Of a stretch of 64,000 nucleotides of DNA, positions 22,538 through 33,482 are shown in pieces. The stretch's first letter is position 1. Every line of letters begins with the position of its first letter. The notes beneath the pieces are model-generated. The model saw nothing but the letters and a program-made list of their open reading frames with translations. It searched no databases and was not told the DNA's origin. The position numbers and the translations under genes were made by a program. Source of the stretch: Thelonectria olida (taxonomy: Eukaryota; Ascomycota; Sordariomycetes; Hypocreales; Nectriaceae); assembly GCA_020736575.1 (NCBI GenBank), contig JAGPYM010000028.1:186001-250000 (forward strand). Reading direction: 5' to 3'.

Positions 22538-25175
22538 ATGAATCTCAAGAAAATCACCACCTGCTGTCGTAGGTTGTTGCGTTTACTCCTTTGCCTACCT
22601 GGGTCACCCAAAGTGCCGAGCTTCTCTCAGCATCAGCCAGTGAACGATCTGGAAAAAAACTCCCATATACCCGCGGATGAGAATGATGGTAAATGTGGCG
22701 TCCAAAAGGACTTGGTTGTCGTTGATGACAATGAATCGTAAGCTGCCTACCCCACGCGTTAGGAATTGTTACTGACAAATCTCAGCGTGTCAACTTTGCC
22801 AGTATATGCGGAAGAGTCTCGCCCCCCTCCGTAAGTTCGCTATCTCCGCTTCCACAACGTTCATTTGTTGCTGTTGCTGATATCTCTGGATTGCTCAGGT
22901 ACTCCGCCGGCCAATGCGATGCTTTCCACGATCAACGCGACGCCCCAATCCAGCCAACCAATGGCCAACCCAAGCAACCAGGGATGAATGCCTCTATTCA
23001 CGGGGACGTCTCTCTCTTCGACAATGCGAAACCATCTGAAACAGCAATTTCGTCACCAAATGACGCCGATAAGCTGGCTCCGACGTGTCCAGAGCGCAAT
23101 GTTGTGATTGTGCAGAGGATGACGCTGCAACCTAACACAAGGCCGATATCGCAGGTCCAGCTCGTTGCAGAAGTTGAAGGCATGTATGCCAAATGGGATC
23201 CGCCCGAGCGCGTCGAAGAGGCCTTCAATAACCTCCAACCAGCAAGGAAGATGTAAGGCAACTTGGTGTCAAAGCCCATCTGAAGCTGCGACTGACTCTA
23301 TCTAGCAATGCGGAACCACAAGCCACAGATCGCCCAAGGAAGAGACGAGCGGATGAGCCCGGGGAGGCAGACCTCAATACTCCCTATTCAAGTCCTTCTG
23401 TGGACCAACCCGAGGTTTCTTCCCCTAACTCTAATATCAAGAGCCGAGCTCGCAACTTCTCGGGCCGCCGGCTTTGGACAGAAGAACAAGATGCCACTCG
23501 GCTTAAGGAGCCAATCGGGCTATCAGAACTTACTGACCGGAACACGGGAACTAAGATGATGCTCCAACCTGAGACAAGACCCATCTCACAAGATCAACTT
23601 GTTGCTGAGGTCAAGGGCATATATGCCGGTCTGGTCATCGTTGAAACGAAGTCCATCGAGGTCGACAATGCACAGGCATCAAACACGGACACTAGTAAGC
23701 TCAACAATGAACAATGGCAAGCTTTAATAGCTCTTCACAGGACACTTCTGCATGAGTATCATGACTTCTTCCTTGCCAGCCAGCATCCTTCTGCAAGCCC
23801 CCCTCTTAGGCGGCTGGCTTCAAAGTACGCTATGCCGGCGCGGATGTGGAGGCATGGCATCCATTCATTCCTTGAGCTGCTCAGACATAGGCTGCCAGAA
23901 TCACGCGAGCATATGCTTACATTTCTCTACTTGGCATACAGTGTGATGACTCTGCTTTATCAGACAGTACCAGCATTTGAAGATACATGGATTGAGTGTT
24001 TGGGCGACCTCGCTCGCTATAGAATGGCGATTGAAGACGATGACATTCAAGATAGAGAGGTTTGGACAGAAGTCAGTCGAAGTTGGTATAGTAAAGCATC
24101 AGATAAGTCCCCAGCCACAGGCCGCCTCTATCACCACCTTGCCGTTCTAGCGAGACCAAACGCCCTCCAGCAGCTCTACTATTACACTAAATCCCTTTGC
24201 GTGCCAACCCCCTTCCTCAGTGCCAGGGAAAGCATCATGACACTGTTCGATCCGGTGTTAGGCTCCAACACGTCACGGCATTCACAAATAGATGCCGCGT
24301 TCGTACGTGTTCACAGCATTCTCTTCTCAGGCAAGGCAAAGGAACGATTACAGGAGTCGATGGAAGAGTTCCTTGAGCTGCTAGATGGGCACATATCTCG
24401 AGCTACAAAAGGTTGGCGTGAGGCAGGGTTTGTTTCCCCAATCCTCTCTAATCTCATGTCTCTAACAGAATTCAGGTACTTCATTGGCATTTCCCTTGCG
24501 TGCTCACTACTTGGGTATGGGGATGGATCTTCCGCCCTCATGAATGCTGTTTCTCAGAAGCCCGGCCAAACAGACGTTCCAATGGAAGGGAGTAGCATTT
24601 CCGAAGCTCTTCCCAGCGAAACATTCGGTCAAGCCCTTTCCTTTGCTGTTCGCATCTACGACATCGTAATTCGACGATGGAGCGATATAAATATCCTGCC
24701 GTTTGCGCATACAACGCTTGTTTTCCTCCATTTCATGACGAGTAATCCCACGGCCATGTCCTACCTCGAAGGCCAGTATCCTTGGAAGTTGACGTCGATT
24801 TTACTCAATTCTCTTTTGGATGCATCGCGGACTGAACCAAGAATGGACGGAAACTTCCCTCTCCCCGAAAAGGACGAGCCTCCAAGACCACTGCCCGAAG
24901 ACTACGCAATGCGAGGTCTCGTCTATGCTGACGGGTACTTCCCTCACGGCTGGTTCGTTGACGAAAAGGTTGACGAGAGTAAGAGGTATTTTGAGCTCAG
25001 CTCAATGGTGGAAGAGAGAAAGGATCGCATCCTCTATCTTGGATACCAAATCGCGGTTCAACAGAAGTGGTTGACGTTTGACGAAGCCACACGCCGGTTT
25101 TCTGTGGTGAAGAGATATGACGTGGACGTTGAAGAACTCCCTCTCGATGCCATAGAACTGCAGCATTCACCCTGA
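22538..25175 (+). CDS. Est1-type DNA/RNA-binding domain protein (four exons)
   Basis: Exons 22538-22737, 22786-22830, 22899-23252 and 23306-25175 join to 822 aa. After a low-complexity N-terminus with a bipartite basic patch (RPRKRRADEPGE), the C-terminal ~520 residues form a helical array (NNEQWQALIALHRTLLHEYH, SFLELLRHRLPES, WIECLGDLARYRMAI, GRLYHHLAVLARP). This is the TPR-like layout of the Est1/SMG5-7 family that binds phosphorylated nonsense-mediated-decay factors or telomerase. In fungi this domain is expanded in proteins of unknown role. The motif RPISQxQLVAEV occurs twice (exons 3 and 4), so a ~25-residue module was duplicated across an intron. In a related fragment at 21.1 kb an intron lies before RYFIG; here the same stretch is retained in frame as coding. 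Probably nuclear or cytoplasmic. Confidence 0.8.
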
Positions 25176-26269
25176 AGAACTAGTACCACGTTCATACGTT
25201 CTGAACATGAATACTAGGATTTAAATGGTGCGTTACTTTAGGCACGCACTCACAGATTGTGTTAAAACGAGAAGACTTCTGTTGCTTAATTCATACTGAA
25301 GGTGCCGTAGGGGAACCACTGTGTATACGAAGATTGCACCTTGAAGTCAATAAATTGCAGATAGCCTCTGCTCCTCATTTACGGTCCTATATACCAACAC
25401 GATATACGACACTCTTCAATTGCCTCGCGTTTCCCTCAGGGCCTGACGAAGAATAGTTCACGACCACACCATTATTCCACACATCTCGACTGAGGTCCGG
25501 GATTGTAAAACCATGAGGCTTCCGCCCGTCTGACTTTGAATGAAGGTCACACAGTCGCAGCTTATCTGGACTCCTTGACCCAAGTTAACCGGCTCGTAGT
25601 GAACGGGCCGAGCCAAGGGGTTCCGTACAAGCTGCCGAGGGAGTCCAGCATTGAGCATGGAGATATTCTTGTTCTCCTAGTCGCAACTCAGGCCAGCTAC
25701 CATGCGGCTCCATCGCGTGCTATCTTCAGCATTTGGGAATCAGTCGTTGGGGCACCGTCTATTGTGTAATGCGTCGGGGACAGTATGCAACCAGCAATTA
25801 GTTAATCGACGGCTGCTGATGCCAAGTCGCGCATAATCCTCGCTGCCTACTCGAATGACTAGTTAGAAATTCTCTCCGAGGATGTCAGTGGTCAGATTAG
25901 ATGGTAGCGGCTCAGGGAATTAACTCATCGGTGTTCGCCGTATTGTAAAGTCTGTTGGTGGCGTTAATCTCAACCTGAGCAGGATCGTTCACGCAATTCG
26001 CTGCGCACCTGCCTCCTTGAAAGACGGAGGGCCTCCCCTCACAGGCAGCTAAGCTGCTCCCTCCCGTCCCCTTCTTACGGGTTGCCACCTCCCTCTTCCA
26101 GAAGACTAAAGCTCTTGTTGCCGTGATACCGTCGGCTGTGACGAAATCCTCCGCGATGAAGCCGCCACACCTACTTCATTTTAGCGAGCTCATTGCATGC
26201 TTTCGTTCGAGGTAGCACAACGACGTTTCGTGCCTGACTACCCAGAGCCCTCAATGAGGGAGGCCCGAG
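25176..26269. other. Intergenic, nothing recognised
   Basis: Only short frames (for example plus 25259-25456, minus 25458-25658) without motif. Confidence 0.4.
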
Positions 26270-26880
26270 TAGCCGCACCGTCGAAGCGGTGTCACCTGGT
26301 CCTATCGAGCGCGCTGGTACTTGGGGAGACACCTGGGGCCATGTCCTCGAGAGTAAGGTCATCAGTAGCGACCAGACGCAGGGCCATGTGAACAAAACAA
26401 CGCACGCTTACACAGTAGGCCTTGGCATTTCTTATTCTCGCCTGCGCGAGCCGAGAAAGAAGGGCACGGCCTGAATGGTTCCAAGAGACTACACCGGCGA
26501 CGTGTATCGGCCAGTCCGATGAGAGCCGAACCTGAGTGCCATTCTCTTTTCAGTGTGGCACAGAATGCGACCGCAGCCTAGCTACCATACCTTGGCTCAG
26601 GAGAGGTACGTGGCCTGATGTCGGTGAGGCAACCCATAAGAACTCCTAGACCACGTCCTTTCAACCAACTCACGAAGTACAGCCAGATCCCGGTCTTGCA
26701 TGTGGGGATTGAAGGCCTCAATCGCCAGCGAAGAAATCCCGTACTACGGGATGGACCGATTGATCATCTAGTCCCAAACTCCAATCACAGACCATGTTTG
26801 CTGGAGGCCATGACTCATCCTCAAGATCTGTGGTCGCTCAGAGATGCGGCCCCTAGATAACTAGCTGATGCAATCGTGGG
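26270..26880. repeat. Relic block upstream of orphan gene, copy 2
   Basis: Partner of 17210-17830, with the same minus-strand broken protein-like segments. It stands in the same position relative to the intact 331-aa gene as copy 1 does to the decayed one, and the short motif GCGAGGCAACTTCGTCGCCTT near 27045 also recurs upstream of the decayed gene (near 18145). Confidence 0.6.
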
Positions 26881-27210
26881 CGGGAACACCAAAGCATAAT
26901 CCCTGTCTTGACCTGGTGGCTATACCATCCACCAACAAAGCGACAGCAGCCTCAACTCGTGGACTGGGCTACCGCGCAGTGGCCACACAGGGATTGGGTT
27001 TGCCATTGGGCGTGCCTTTGCCCAGGCTGGCGCAGCAGATTGCAAGCGCGAGGCAACTTCGTCGCCTTGCCTTCACCGATATTTGAGCCTCATTTTCCTA
27101 ACTTTTCTGGCCTGTTCGTAGATAAATAGTTCTTCTCAGAGGAGAGACTTCTCGCCAACTCTCTTGCACAGTAGTTCGTCCGCTCAGTCCGGGTTGCACG
27201 ATCAGCAAGC

Positions 27211-28264
27211 ATGGGGAACCACGCTGGCCCTCCACTGATCATCGATGACGCAAATACGAGCCTGAAAAAAGGAGGTCCCCGGATACAGCCCGCTGGCAAC
27301 TCGGCGCTGTCAGTGACGTTCACTCATCGTCTCGGCCCTGAGTTCAGCATTGAAGTTTTCCAGGTTGAGTTTCCCCCTAACACAGACCAGAGCGTCACTT
27401 GGATAGAAAACAATGTCGATAACAGATACGTGGGGCCTTCGTACGATACCGACGAAACTCGGCTAGCCAACATCATGAAAAAGTACCTTGCAAACTCAGT
27501 GTCTTCCATGGGGAAACTCATTCACGAAGACTTTTGTGGACCGAAACTAGAAACGATACGGAACATCTTCATTGAAATAGCCAAACACCGTCAAAATGAA
27601 ACGGTTCATCGAGCTTCTGTTACGTGGCTTGCATATCGGTTAGCAACAAGTCTACCCTTCACGACTCACATTTTCACGGATCCAACGAAAACCTCCCAAA
27701 ACCAGGACAATCCGGCCCCGATACGCATCAATCAAAAGATTCGTTGCGTTCTCCTACAATTATATTACGATTCATACCAAGAGCTTCTAAAGCAATTTGT
27801 GAATCCCAAGAAGGCTAAGGGACCTGAGCTGTGGTTAGCAATGTTTCTGTTGCTCAGTCATCTGGAGGATGTTGAATTCGATTGTCAATATCGACGTTTG
27901 GGTGCATCAGATTTGAAAGCATCAGATTTGAAAGAGTCCAGTGCAGGAGTCAGCTCGTGGATAAGGAGGTTTCTGGAAGACATTGACTTCCCAGAATGCT
28001 GCCTTGACACTAGTGGCGAGTTGAGCCAAACAGTGTTCTCAATCCTCCGCCAGGGCGAACAGAACGGTATGTCTCCTTCTTCCAATACTCTCCCCTTCTC
28101 ATGTACGCTAAACAATACGCACAGAAAGTTTCTTCAAAGGGCTAAGCTTTGAATCCTTTGACAGGGGTGATGTAGATTCGTTGGTAGGCATGCACATCTT
28201 CAAACTCCTAAAACAGAGCATCCAATCCATATCTCGGAATCCGAATATCAAGTCCCATATTTAG
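27211..28264 (+). CDS. Orphan 331-aa protein, intact copy
   Basis: Exons 27211-28066 and 28125-28264, with a 58-nt GT...AG intron, give 331 aa. It is soluble and helical, without signal peptide. Segments recognisable as shared with the decayed copy at 18.3 kb include ENNVDNRYVG, FCGPKLETIRN, SQNQDN and LLKQFVNPKKAKGPELWLA; the central LAYRLATSLPFT segment is missing from that copy. The style (hydrophobic helices separated by charged loops) recalls the regulatory halves of fungal transcription-factor-like proteins, but there is no Zn2Cys6 cluster. I would not assign a function. The second exon (SFFKGLSFESFDRGDV...) is supported by conservation with the paralog. Confidence 0.7.
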
Positions 28265-28265
28265 G

Positions 28266-28760
28266 AGAACTCCGAGCTCCCGACTTGGGGCATGATCGTG
28301 GTTGTAATACTCCGCATAGCGGTTGCGGTGGCAGGAGGTGAAGGGTGGGCTTTTTCCTAAAATAGAGAAGAGATTGAAACCAAACCTTATTGTGTTTAAT
28401 ACCTAAGAGATGACACATGCATATTGATGTTAGCTTACGTACGATGAAGATGGTGGATCTACTATGACCTCGAGATGCATCTTGAAATGGTATTATCCTT
28501 GTGCTTGCATTAGACAATGGTAACACCCTGGCATGTACTTGACAAAATTGCCGTGGGGAAGAAGCAAAGGGAAATGTTGCCATTTTATGCGCTAGTCGCT
28601 CTCTAGATGCTATCCAACCTGTTCCCCGCCGCTCTCTTCTCCTCTCCCCTCTCACGCATGTCCATCTCTCCTCCGATCACACTCCTTTCGAGCCCGTCCA
28701 ACCTACAGCAACTCAAAGCTGAACCGCATCACCATTGGAGCAGATGGAGAACGTCGAGGT
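28266..28760. repeat. Duplicated F-box promoter region, copy 1 (other copy 36199-36545)
   Basis: Shares long similar stretches with 36199-36545: GGATCTACTATGACCT, ATTGCCGT(G/T)GGGAA, TAGTCGCTCTCTAG against TAATCGCTCTCTAG, GTTCCCCGCC and ATGGAGAACGTCGAGGTT. Here it leads into an F-box gene; there it leads into nothing. It is therefore probably the promoter and leader of this gene family. Confidence 0.65.
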
Positions 28761-29799
28761 TGGAGTTTTTCCTTCCACACCCCTCCTGCTACCGCCTCTG
28801 CTAACTTAACCAGCTCAGCATCACGCTGGTGCAGGCGGCGCAGCTCTGACCAACTTTCCCAAGGGGACCAAAACGCCCTCGCTCCTGATTACCAACCTCG
28901 AGTTGCGCTCCAACCGTTGTCCGCCTCCTCGACGCTTAATGGCGTGAGCGTCGACTCCCGCACCCTCCCACGCCAAACTCGAACGTCCCCGAGAAATAGA
29001 TGCGGAGCATGTGAAAGGGGGCGGTAACCCTGGAAACTTCATCCTGCAGTCGTGTATTCCTTTGGATGATGGACCACTAGCAGTTTCCGCCCTCCCAACG
29101 CAGCCTCCGGGTGCAATAAGACACCTCCCCCCGGAGATCACCGGCGAAATCCTCCTCGGACTCGACATTCCGATCCTCATGAAGTTCCGCTGCACCAATC
29201 GTCAAGCTACGCGTGCCGTTGACTCGCTCGTTATATACCAAGTCCTCAAGAAGTACTTGCCTGATGTCCTTCGAACCATACTCTTGATCCATGCGGACAA
29301 ATTCGACCTAAGACAGCTGGGCAAGACGATCCAGCGCAGTCGATGTTCGGAGTGCAAAGGGTTTGGCAGTCATCTAGATCTTTCAACTTGCCATCACATC
29401 TGCCACAAATGCTTCGACAACCGTCCAGAGTTTCTTCTTATTGATTCAACTGTGATGATCAAGAGAACCAAAGGGCCAAATAATGGGTATTCGCATTGTT
29501 CCTATCCCAAAGATAACCCAACGCGATTAACACTGAAGGAATTGTTCAATAAGAGCGCCGACCAACATGGCGGACCTACCTTCGTTTCGGTGCCAAAAAT
29601 AAGTCGTACAGATACAGGCTACGAAGTGAAATGGGGAGAGAGTTGTAACTTGTGTACATCAGACTAGGGATGCACCCGTTCTATAACGAGCAAGACCAGG
29701 TACTTGAGTGATGATGAGCTGGCCGAACATAAGGAATCGCATAGACGAGCGGTGAATAGTTACATCGCATTATTAAGAAAATCAGCCTTCGTTAGATGA
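28658..29799 (+). pseudogene. F-box protein with Cys cluster; in-frame stop near the 3' end
   Basis: Core at 29060-29667: an F-box (AIRHLPPEITGEILLGLDIP, then FRCTNRQATRAVDSL), a helical linker and a CxxC...C...CHKC metal-binding-like cluster (SRCSECKGFG, CHHICHKCFDN), as in a large fungal family acting as SCF substrate adaptors. The 5' side is best read as exon DQLSQGDQNALAP...STLNG ending at a GTGAGC donor near 28950, with a ~106-nt intron to an acceptor just before SCIPLDD. The first exon is uncertain; an ATG at 28658 or 28607 fits phase through a donor near 28757. At the 3' end CNLCTSD is followed by TAG (29665-29667), and the same frame then stays open to 29799 (RYLSDDELAEHKESHRRAV...). 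This looks like the normal C-terminus cut off by one stop codon. It could still be expressed as a shortened protein. Confidence 0.6.
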
Positions 29800-30400
29800 A
29801 TCAAGTTAATCTTTGGCTCTGATCATCTCCAATGACTCGTCTTCACCCTTTCCGTTTCAGCGGCCCCAGAACTCCCCGCCGATGGCCATGTTGTTTATTC
29901 TGAGTCATGGCCAAAGGAGAATCTAAAATCCAAAACAGACTGTGCTCGTTCGCGTCCTTTCCTTTGACCTTGGCAGAGAATCCACGATCTCGGGTGATAA
30001 GGAGAATAAACTGGCCCCTACGACGCGTGGACATCCCCCTTTTTGCTTACATTTCTGTCGCTTCCATAACCGGGCACAGACGACGAATGCGTCGGCGAAT
30101 AGAGCCATTTCGATTTGTAACACTGGCAATTATAATTCTACGGGCTTTCTTGTGGCTTGTCTGTCAAGTGCTAAATTTATTCGAATCAGCTAGACACAAT
30201 TTGATTCAACAAGGCCGGAAGTGTCATCGCAATCGCCGGCCGTGCGGAGTCTGCCTAACGAGGCTGGACTTGTCACTCAGTGAGCAAACCATGGCAACTC
30301 GCCTAGTCTTTATATCTGCCTAATCCGCAATCATCCTTTCACAGCCCACTTGTTGGCGTGATTAACCACCATACAATCAACTATTTTTAACGCCAAATTC
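29800..30400. other. Intergenic
   Basis: A plus frame at 29907-30323 is open but basic and motif-free. I see no gene. Confidence 0.35.
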
Positions 30401-30410
30401 CTATATAACA
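30401..30410 (+). promoter_or_regulatory. TATA-like box for the VWA gene
   Basis: CTATATAACA stands about 90 bp upstream of the ATG at 30496, followed by a C/T/A-rich leader. Confidence 0.4.
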
Positions 30411-30495
30411 AGCACCTCCTTCCAAAATATATACATCACTAAATACCTGCGCTTACAACAACACCCGCTATATCTCACCAAGACACTCCAGCAAC

Positions 30496-31581
30496 ATGTC
30501 CTTCTTTACCAACCTGAAGAACAACATGTCGCGCAGCAGCAAGAATGACGCGGTAGATTCAGCTCATGTCGGCGACGAGCGGCTCTCTCGCAGAGACCGC
30601 AGCGATCTGAGCGAGATAAAGAACAACCCCTTCTTCAACAACAGCAGCAGTGGGACGACGCCTGCGCCTCAGCCCCAGGAGAACAATCGTACGTCTGACT
30701 CTAATTCGAAGAATGCTTGCTCCATGAAATGCGATTCGCTGACACCCAACCCCGCAGTGCTTGATGCACCACCACCAGCATATTCTCGCCTTGCGCCTAA
30801 GGACGGCAGCTCGCGACGCAGCGTCTCTTTGAGCCGTGCTAGTATCACTTCCGCAGAGGACCGATATGCCTTTCTGTCCACTTTCGATACCATCTTTGTC
30901 ATTGATGACTCTGGTTCCATGGCCGGTCGCTCTTGGAGAGAAGTCCGCGATGCCCTCGCCGCCATTACTCCCATCTGTGCTTCCCACGATCCAGACGGCA
31001 TTGACCTCTACTTTCTCAACCACAGATCCGGAGAACGAGCAAGCGAGGGCAAGGCCGCAGGTGGTTACACTAACATCCGCGACGCCAACCAGGTCCAGAA
31101 CCTCTTCAAGACCGTCTTCCCTACCGCAGCTACCCCTACCGGTACTCGTCTGGAGAGCATCCTCCGGCCGTACATGCGAAACTTGGAGAAGAATAAGGAC
31201 AATGTGGAGGATGTCAAGCCCATTAACATCATCGTAATCACGGACGGATGCGCCACCGACGACCCCGAGAGCATCATCCTTCGCCATGCCCGAAAGCTCG
31301 AGAAGCTTGACGCGCCCCCTCACCAGGTCGGCATCCAGTTCTTTCAGGTCGGAAACGAGCCCTCTGCCGCTGAGGCTCTGCGCAACCTCGACGACAACCT
31401 GGGCGCGAGCAGGCGAAGCAACCGGAGCGGCCGGGACGAATACATCCGCGACATGGTCGATACTGTCGCCTGGAGTTCTGTTGAATTGGGCCGTAATGAG
31501 ACGCTGTCGGCAGATGGTATTCTCAAGGTGGTCTTGGGCGCAGTGATCCGCAAACTGGATGATAAGATACTCAAACCATGA
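30496..31581 (+). CDS. VWA-domain protein with PPxY motif
   Basis: Exons 30496-30688 and 30758-31581, with a 69-nt GT...AG intron, give 338 aa; the intron is in frame, so a retained form of 361 aa is also possible. A disordered N-terminus contains a PPPAY motif (PPxY, ligand of WW domains such as those of Rsp5/Nedd4 ubiquitin ligases). A von Willebrand A domain follows, with an intact MIDAS: DDSGSM near residue 115, a Thr in PTGTRLES and the TDG loop. It lacks signal peptide and membrane segment, so it is intracellular. Fungal proteins of this layout are uncharacterised; metal-dependent protein binding is the general VWA role. Confidence 0.85.
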   Translation: MSFFTNLKNNMSRSSKNDAVDSAHVGDERLSRRDRSDLSEIKNNPFFNNSSSGTTPAPQPQENNRTSDSNSKNACSMKCDSLTPNPAVLDAPPPAYSRLAPKDGSSRRSVSLSRASITSAEDRYAFLSTFDTIFVIDDSGSMAGRSWREVRDALAAITPICASHDPDGIDLYFLNHRSGERASEGKAAGGYTNIRDANQVQNLFKTVFPTAATPTGTRLESILRPYMRNLEKNKDNVEDVKPINIIVITDGCATDDPESIILRHARKLEKLDAPPHQVGIQFFQVGNEPSAAEALRNLDDNLGASRRSNRSGRDEYIRDMVDTVAWSSVELGRNETLSADGILKVVLGAVIRKLDDKILKP

Positions 31582-32135
31582 GCTGGGAGCGCTTCCCCGG
31601 GACTTTTAGCGAACAGTCAGATATATCTATGTTTCTCTTACCACTAAGACTTAATATCTGCTTGGACTAGGTGCGGGGGTAGGTCTAGACTTGAAGGTAT
31701 GTAGAGCCGCCAAATGACACTGGTTTCGTCATGTCGCCCATTCACCTCCTCGTCCCGCCGCCTCGTTTCGTCCGTGTCGACATGTTCCTCTTCCTGTCTC
31801 TCTACCCGCCTGCGACCACGGCCCCGCGCGATTTTTCGCGGCTTGCGTTCCACACGTGGACCGTACAGTAGTATCGGAGAGACCGGGGCCGGCCCTACAT
31901 AAATTAGCTTGGGGTCGGTCAAAGCGTCGCACGCAAGCAATGATGCTCAGCCCGCCTCTTTTCCCAGCCCCCACCAAGACCTCTTGCTTCTCCCTCCCTT
32001 CCACTATATTTTGTCGACCATCACTCGCCCCGTGTCCTTATATCTCCCTTCTTCATCTACTCTCGCAATTCTTGACGCTCGAGCTATCTCTTCCGAAACG
32101 GTAGCTTCTTTCAACAGCTACGCAGCTTGGTCGAC
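31582..32135. other. Intergenic, pyrimidine-rich leader on the right
   Basis: No gene seen. 31960-32110 is strongly C/T-rich, typical of the 5' leader of the following gene. Confidence 0.4.
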
Positions 32136-33482
32136 ATGGCCGCCTCCCGCTCCTTCAGCGGCGGGGCATTCTCTGACGCTTCGAACTCTAGGCCTACAAC
32201 GTCGCGACCGCCCTCCTGTCTTCAAAAGAAGCTGCGCCGGTGTCCCATTCATCGCCCGGACAAGAACTCCCTCTACGACTTATTCTATCAACATGCCGGC
32301 ACTCCTCTCTTCCTGCGTCCCATCTTCTGGACCGATCAACACGCGCAGCTCCTCGGAGCGCGTTGGAAACAACTACCCCGTTGCGACACTCCTCAGCCTA
32401 ACATGATGCCCGGCTTGCCGCCGACTAGAGGTCACATGAGCCCCTCAGCTACCATCATGACTCTAAGCGACCGTCTTACTCAGATCCTCTCCCCCGACGA
32501 GATGCCCCCAATTTCTTGTACTGACGCGATCAATACTGTGCTCATGACATTGTGGCCGGAGCCTTTCAGCAAGCCGCAGTTTTCGCCTAAGCTACATCTC
32601 TACTTTGGAGGCCGAGTCTACTGGGATTCAGTGTGCGCTCAGATTATGTGGAATCTTCCCCCGGAAGAAATCAAATCATCATTCTCGTCATTTCGATCAG
32701 TGTCGACACGACCAACCGATTCTTTTAACCCCTCTCAGTTTCCGTGCACACTGAGTCAAACTCCCGCAAACCTAACGATGATATGCTACATCAGCAAGAA
32801 CCAACTTGCTTCAATTCGAAGGAACTGCTTCCGAATAGCACCAGGGCAAAGACAGAGTCGGAACGAACCAGTGTCTCGCTTGCAGCAACTACGAGCTCGA
32901 CAACTAATACCATGCAACTTGGATCAGGACGCGTATTTTGTAGGAATCTTCCTAGCCATGGCCCAGAGGCATTTCTATCCAGTACTGTCTGCGTCGTCAA
33001 GACGAGAGTCGCCAATCAGTCCGAAGGGAGGTATTCCACCATGCCCCAACTTTCAGGATGTCACATTGCGAATCCTTACACATAAGACGGAGACCCCCGA
33101 ATTCCTTATATATACGGGCTACGTGACCAAAGAATTCCTTGAGAAGTTCCACAATCCATTCAAGGCGGCACCAAATGGCGATGATGCTGCCACTTCCGGC
33201 ATTAGGATCGAGTATGCGCGTGTGCCTATTTGGCCGATTCTAGGCCTGCGGGAGCGGCTTGGAAAGGCGCTAGGACACAACGTGGTTGGTCAATTCAACC
33301 CTGACGAGATTGAGACGTGGGAGAAGGAAGAGACTGAGAAGCAGGAGACAAGCAAGAGAAAACAGTTGGTCGTCTCAGACGTCCCCAATGGCAGCTTTGA
33401 TGAAGACGCCGATGACAAACCTTCATTGAGCGGCAAGAAACGGTGTCTCAGCCAAGGATCTCCTGCGAGCGTTGTTGTATAG
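32136..33482 (+). CDS. Orphan 448-aa protein of a Fusarium-type family
   Basis: A single open frame from the ATG at 32136 to 33482. The N-terminal block (KKLRRCPIHRPDKNSLYDLF, then FLRPIFWTDQHAQLLGARW), a central block (ISCTDAINTVLMTLW...LYFGGRVYWDSVCAQIMW) and a C-terminal block (LDQDAYFVGIFLAMAQRHFY, ILTHKTETPEFLIYTGYV, ARVPIWPILGLRERLGKAL) look like conserved segments, with an acidic basic-ended tail (GKKRCLSQGS). I recall this family as widespread and functionally uncharacterised in Fusarium-like genomes. No catalytic motif or membrane segment is visible. All conserved blocks are present and in frame, so it looks functional. Confidence 0.75.
   Translation: MAASRSFSGGAFSDASNSRPTTSRPPSCLQKKLRRCPIHRPDKNSLYDLFYQHAGTPLFLRPIFWTDQHAQLLGARWKQLPRCDTPQPNMMPGLPPTRGHMSPSATIMTLSDRLTQILSPDEMPPISCTDAINTVLMTLWPEPFSKPQFSPKLHLYFGGRVYWDSVCAQIMWNLPPEEIKSSFSSFRSVSTRPTDSFNPSQFPCTLSQTPANLTMICYISKNQLASIRRNCFRIAPGQRQSRNEPVSRLQQLRARQLIPCNLDQDAYFVGIFLAMAQRHFYPVLSASSRRESPISPKGGIPPCPNFQDVTLRILTHKTETPEFLIYTGYVTKEFLEKFHNPFKAAPNGDDAATSGIRIEYARVPIWPILGLRERLGKALGHNVVGQFNPDEIETWEKEETEKQETSKRKQLVVSDVPNGSFDEDADDKPSLSGKKRCLSQGSPASVVV

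Noticed and set aside
30559..31323. Long minus-strand frame opposite the VWA gene
   Set aside because: Antisense shadow of a clear VWA domain with MIDAS motif.
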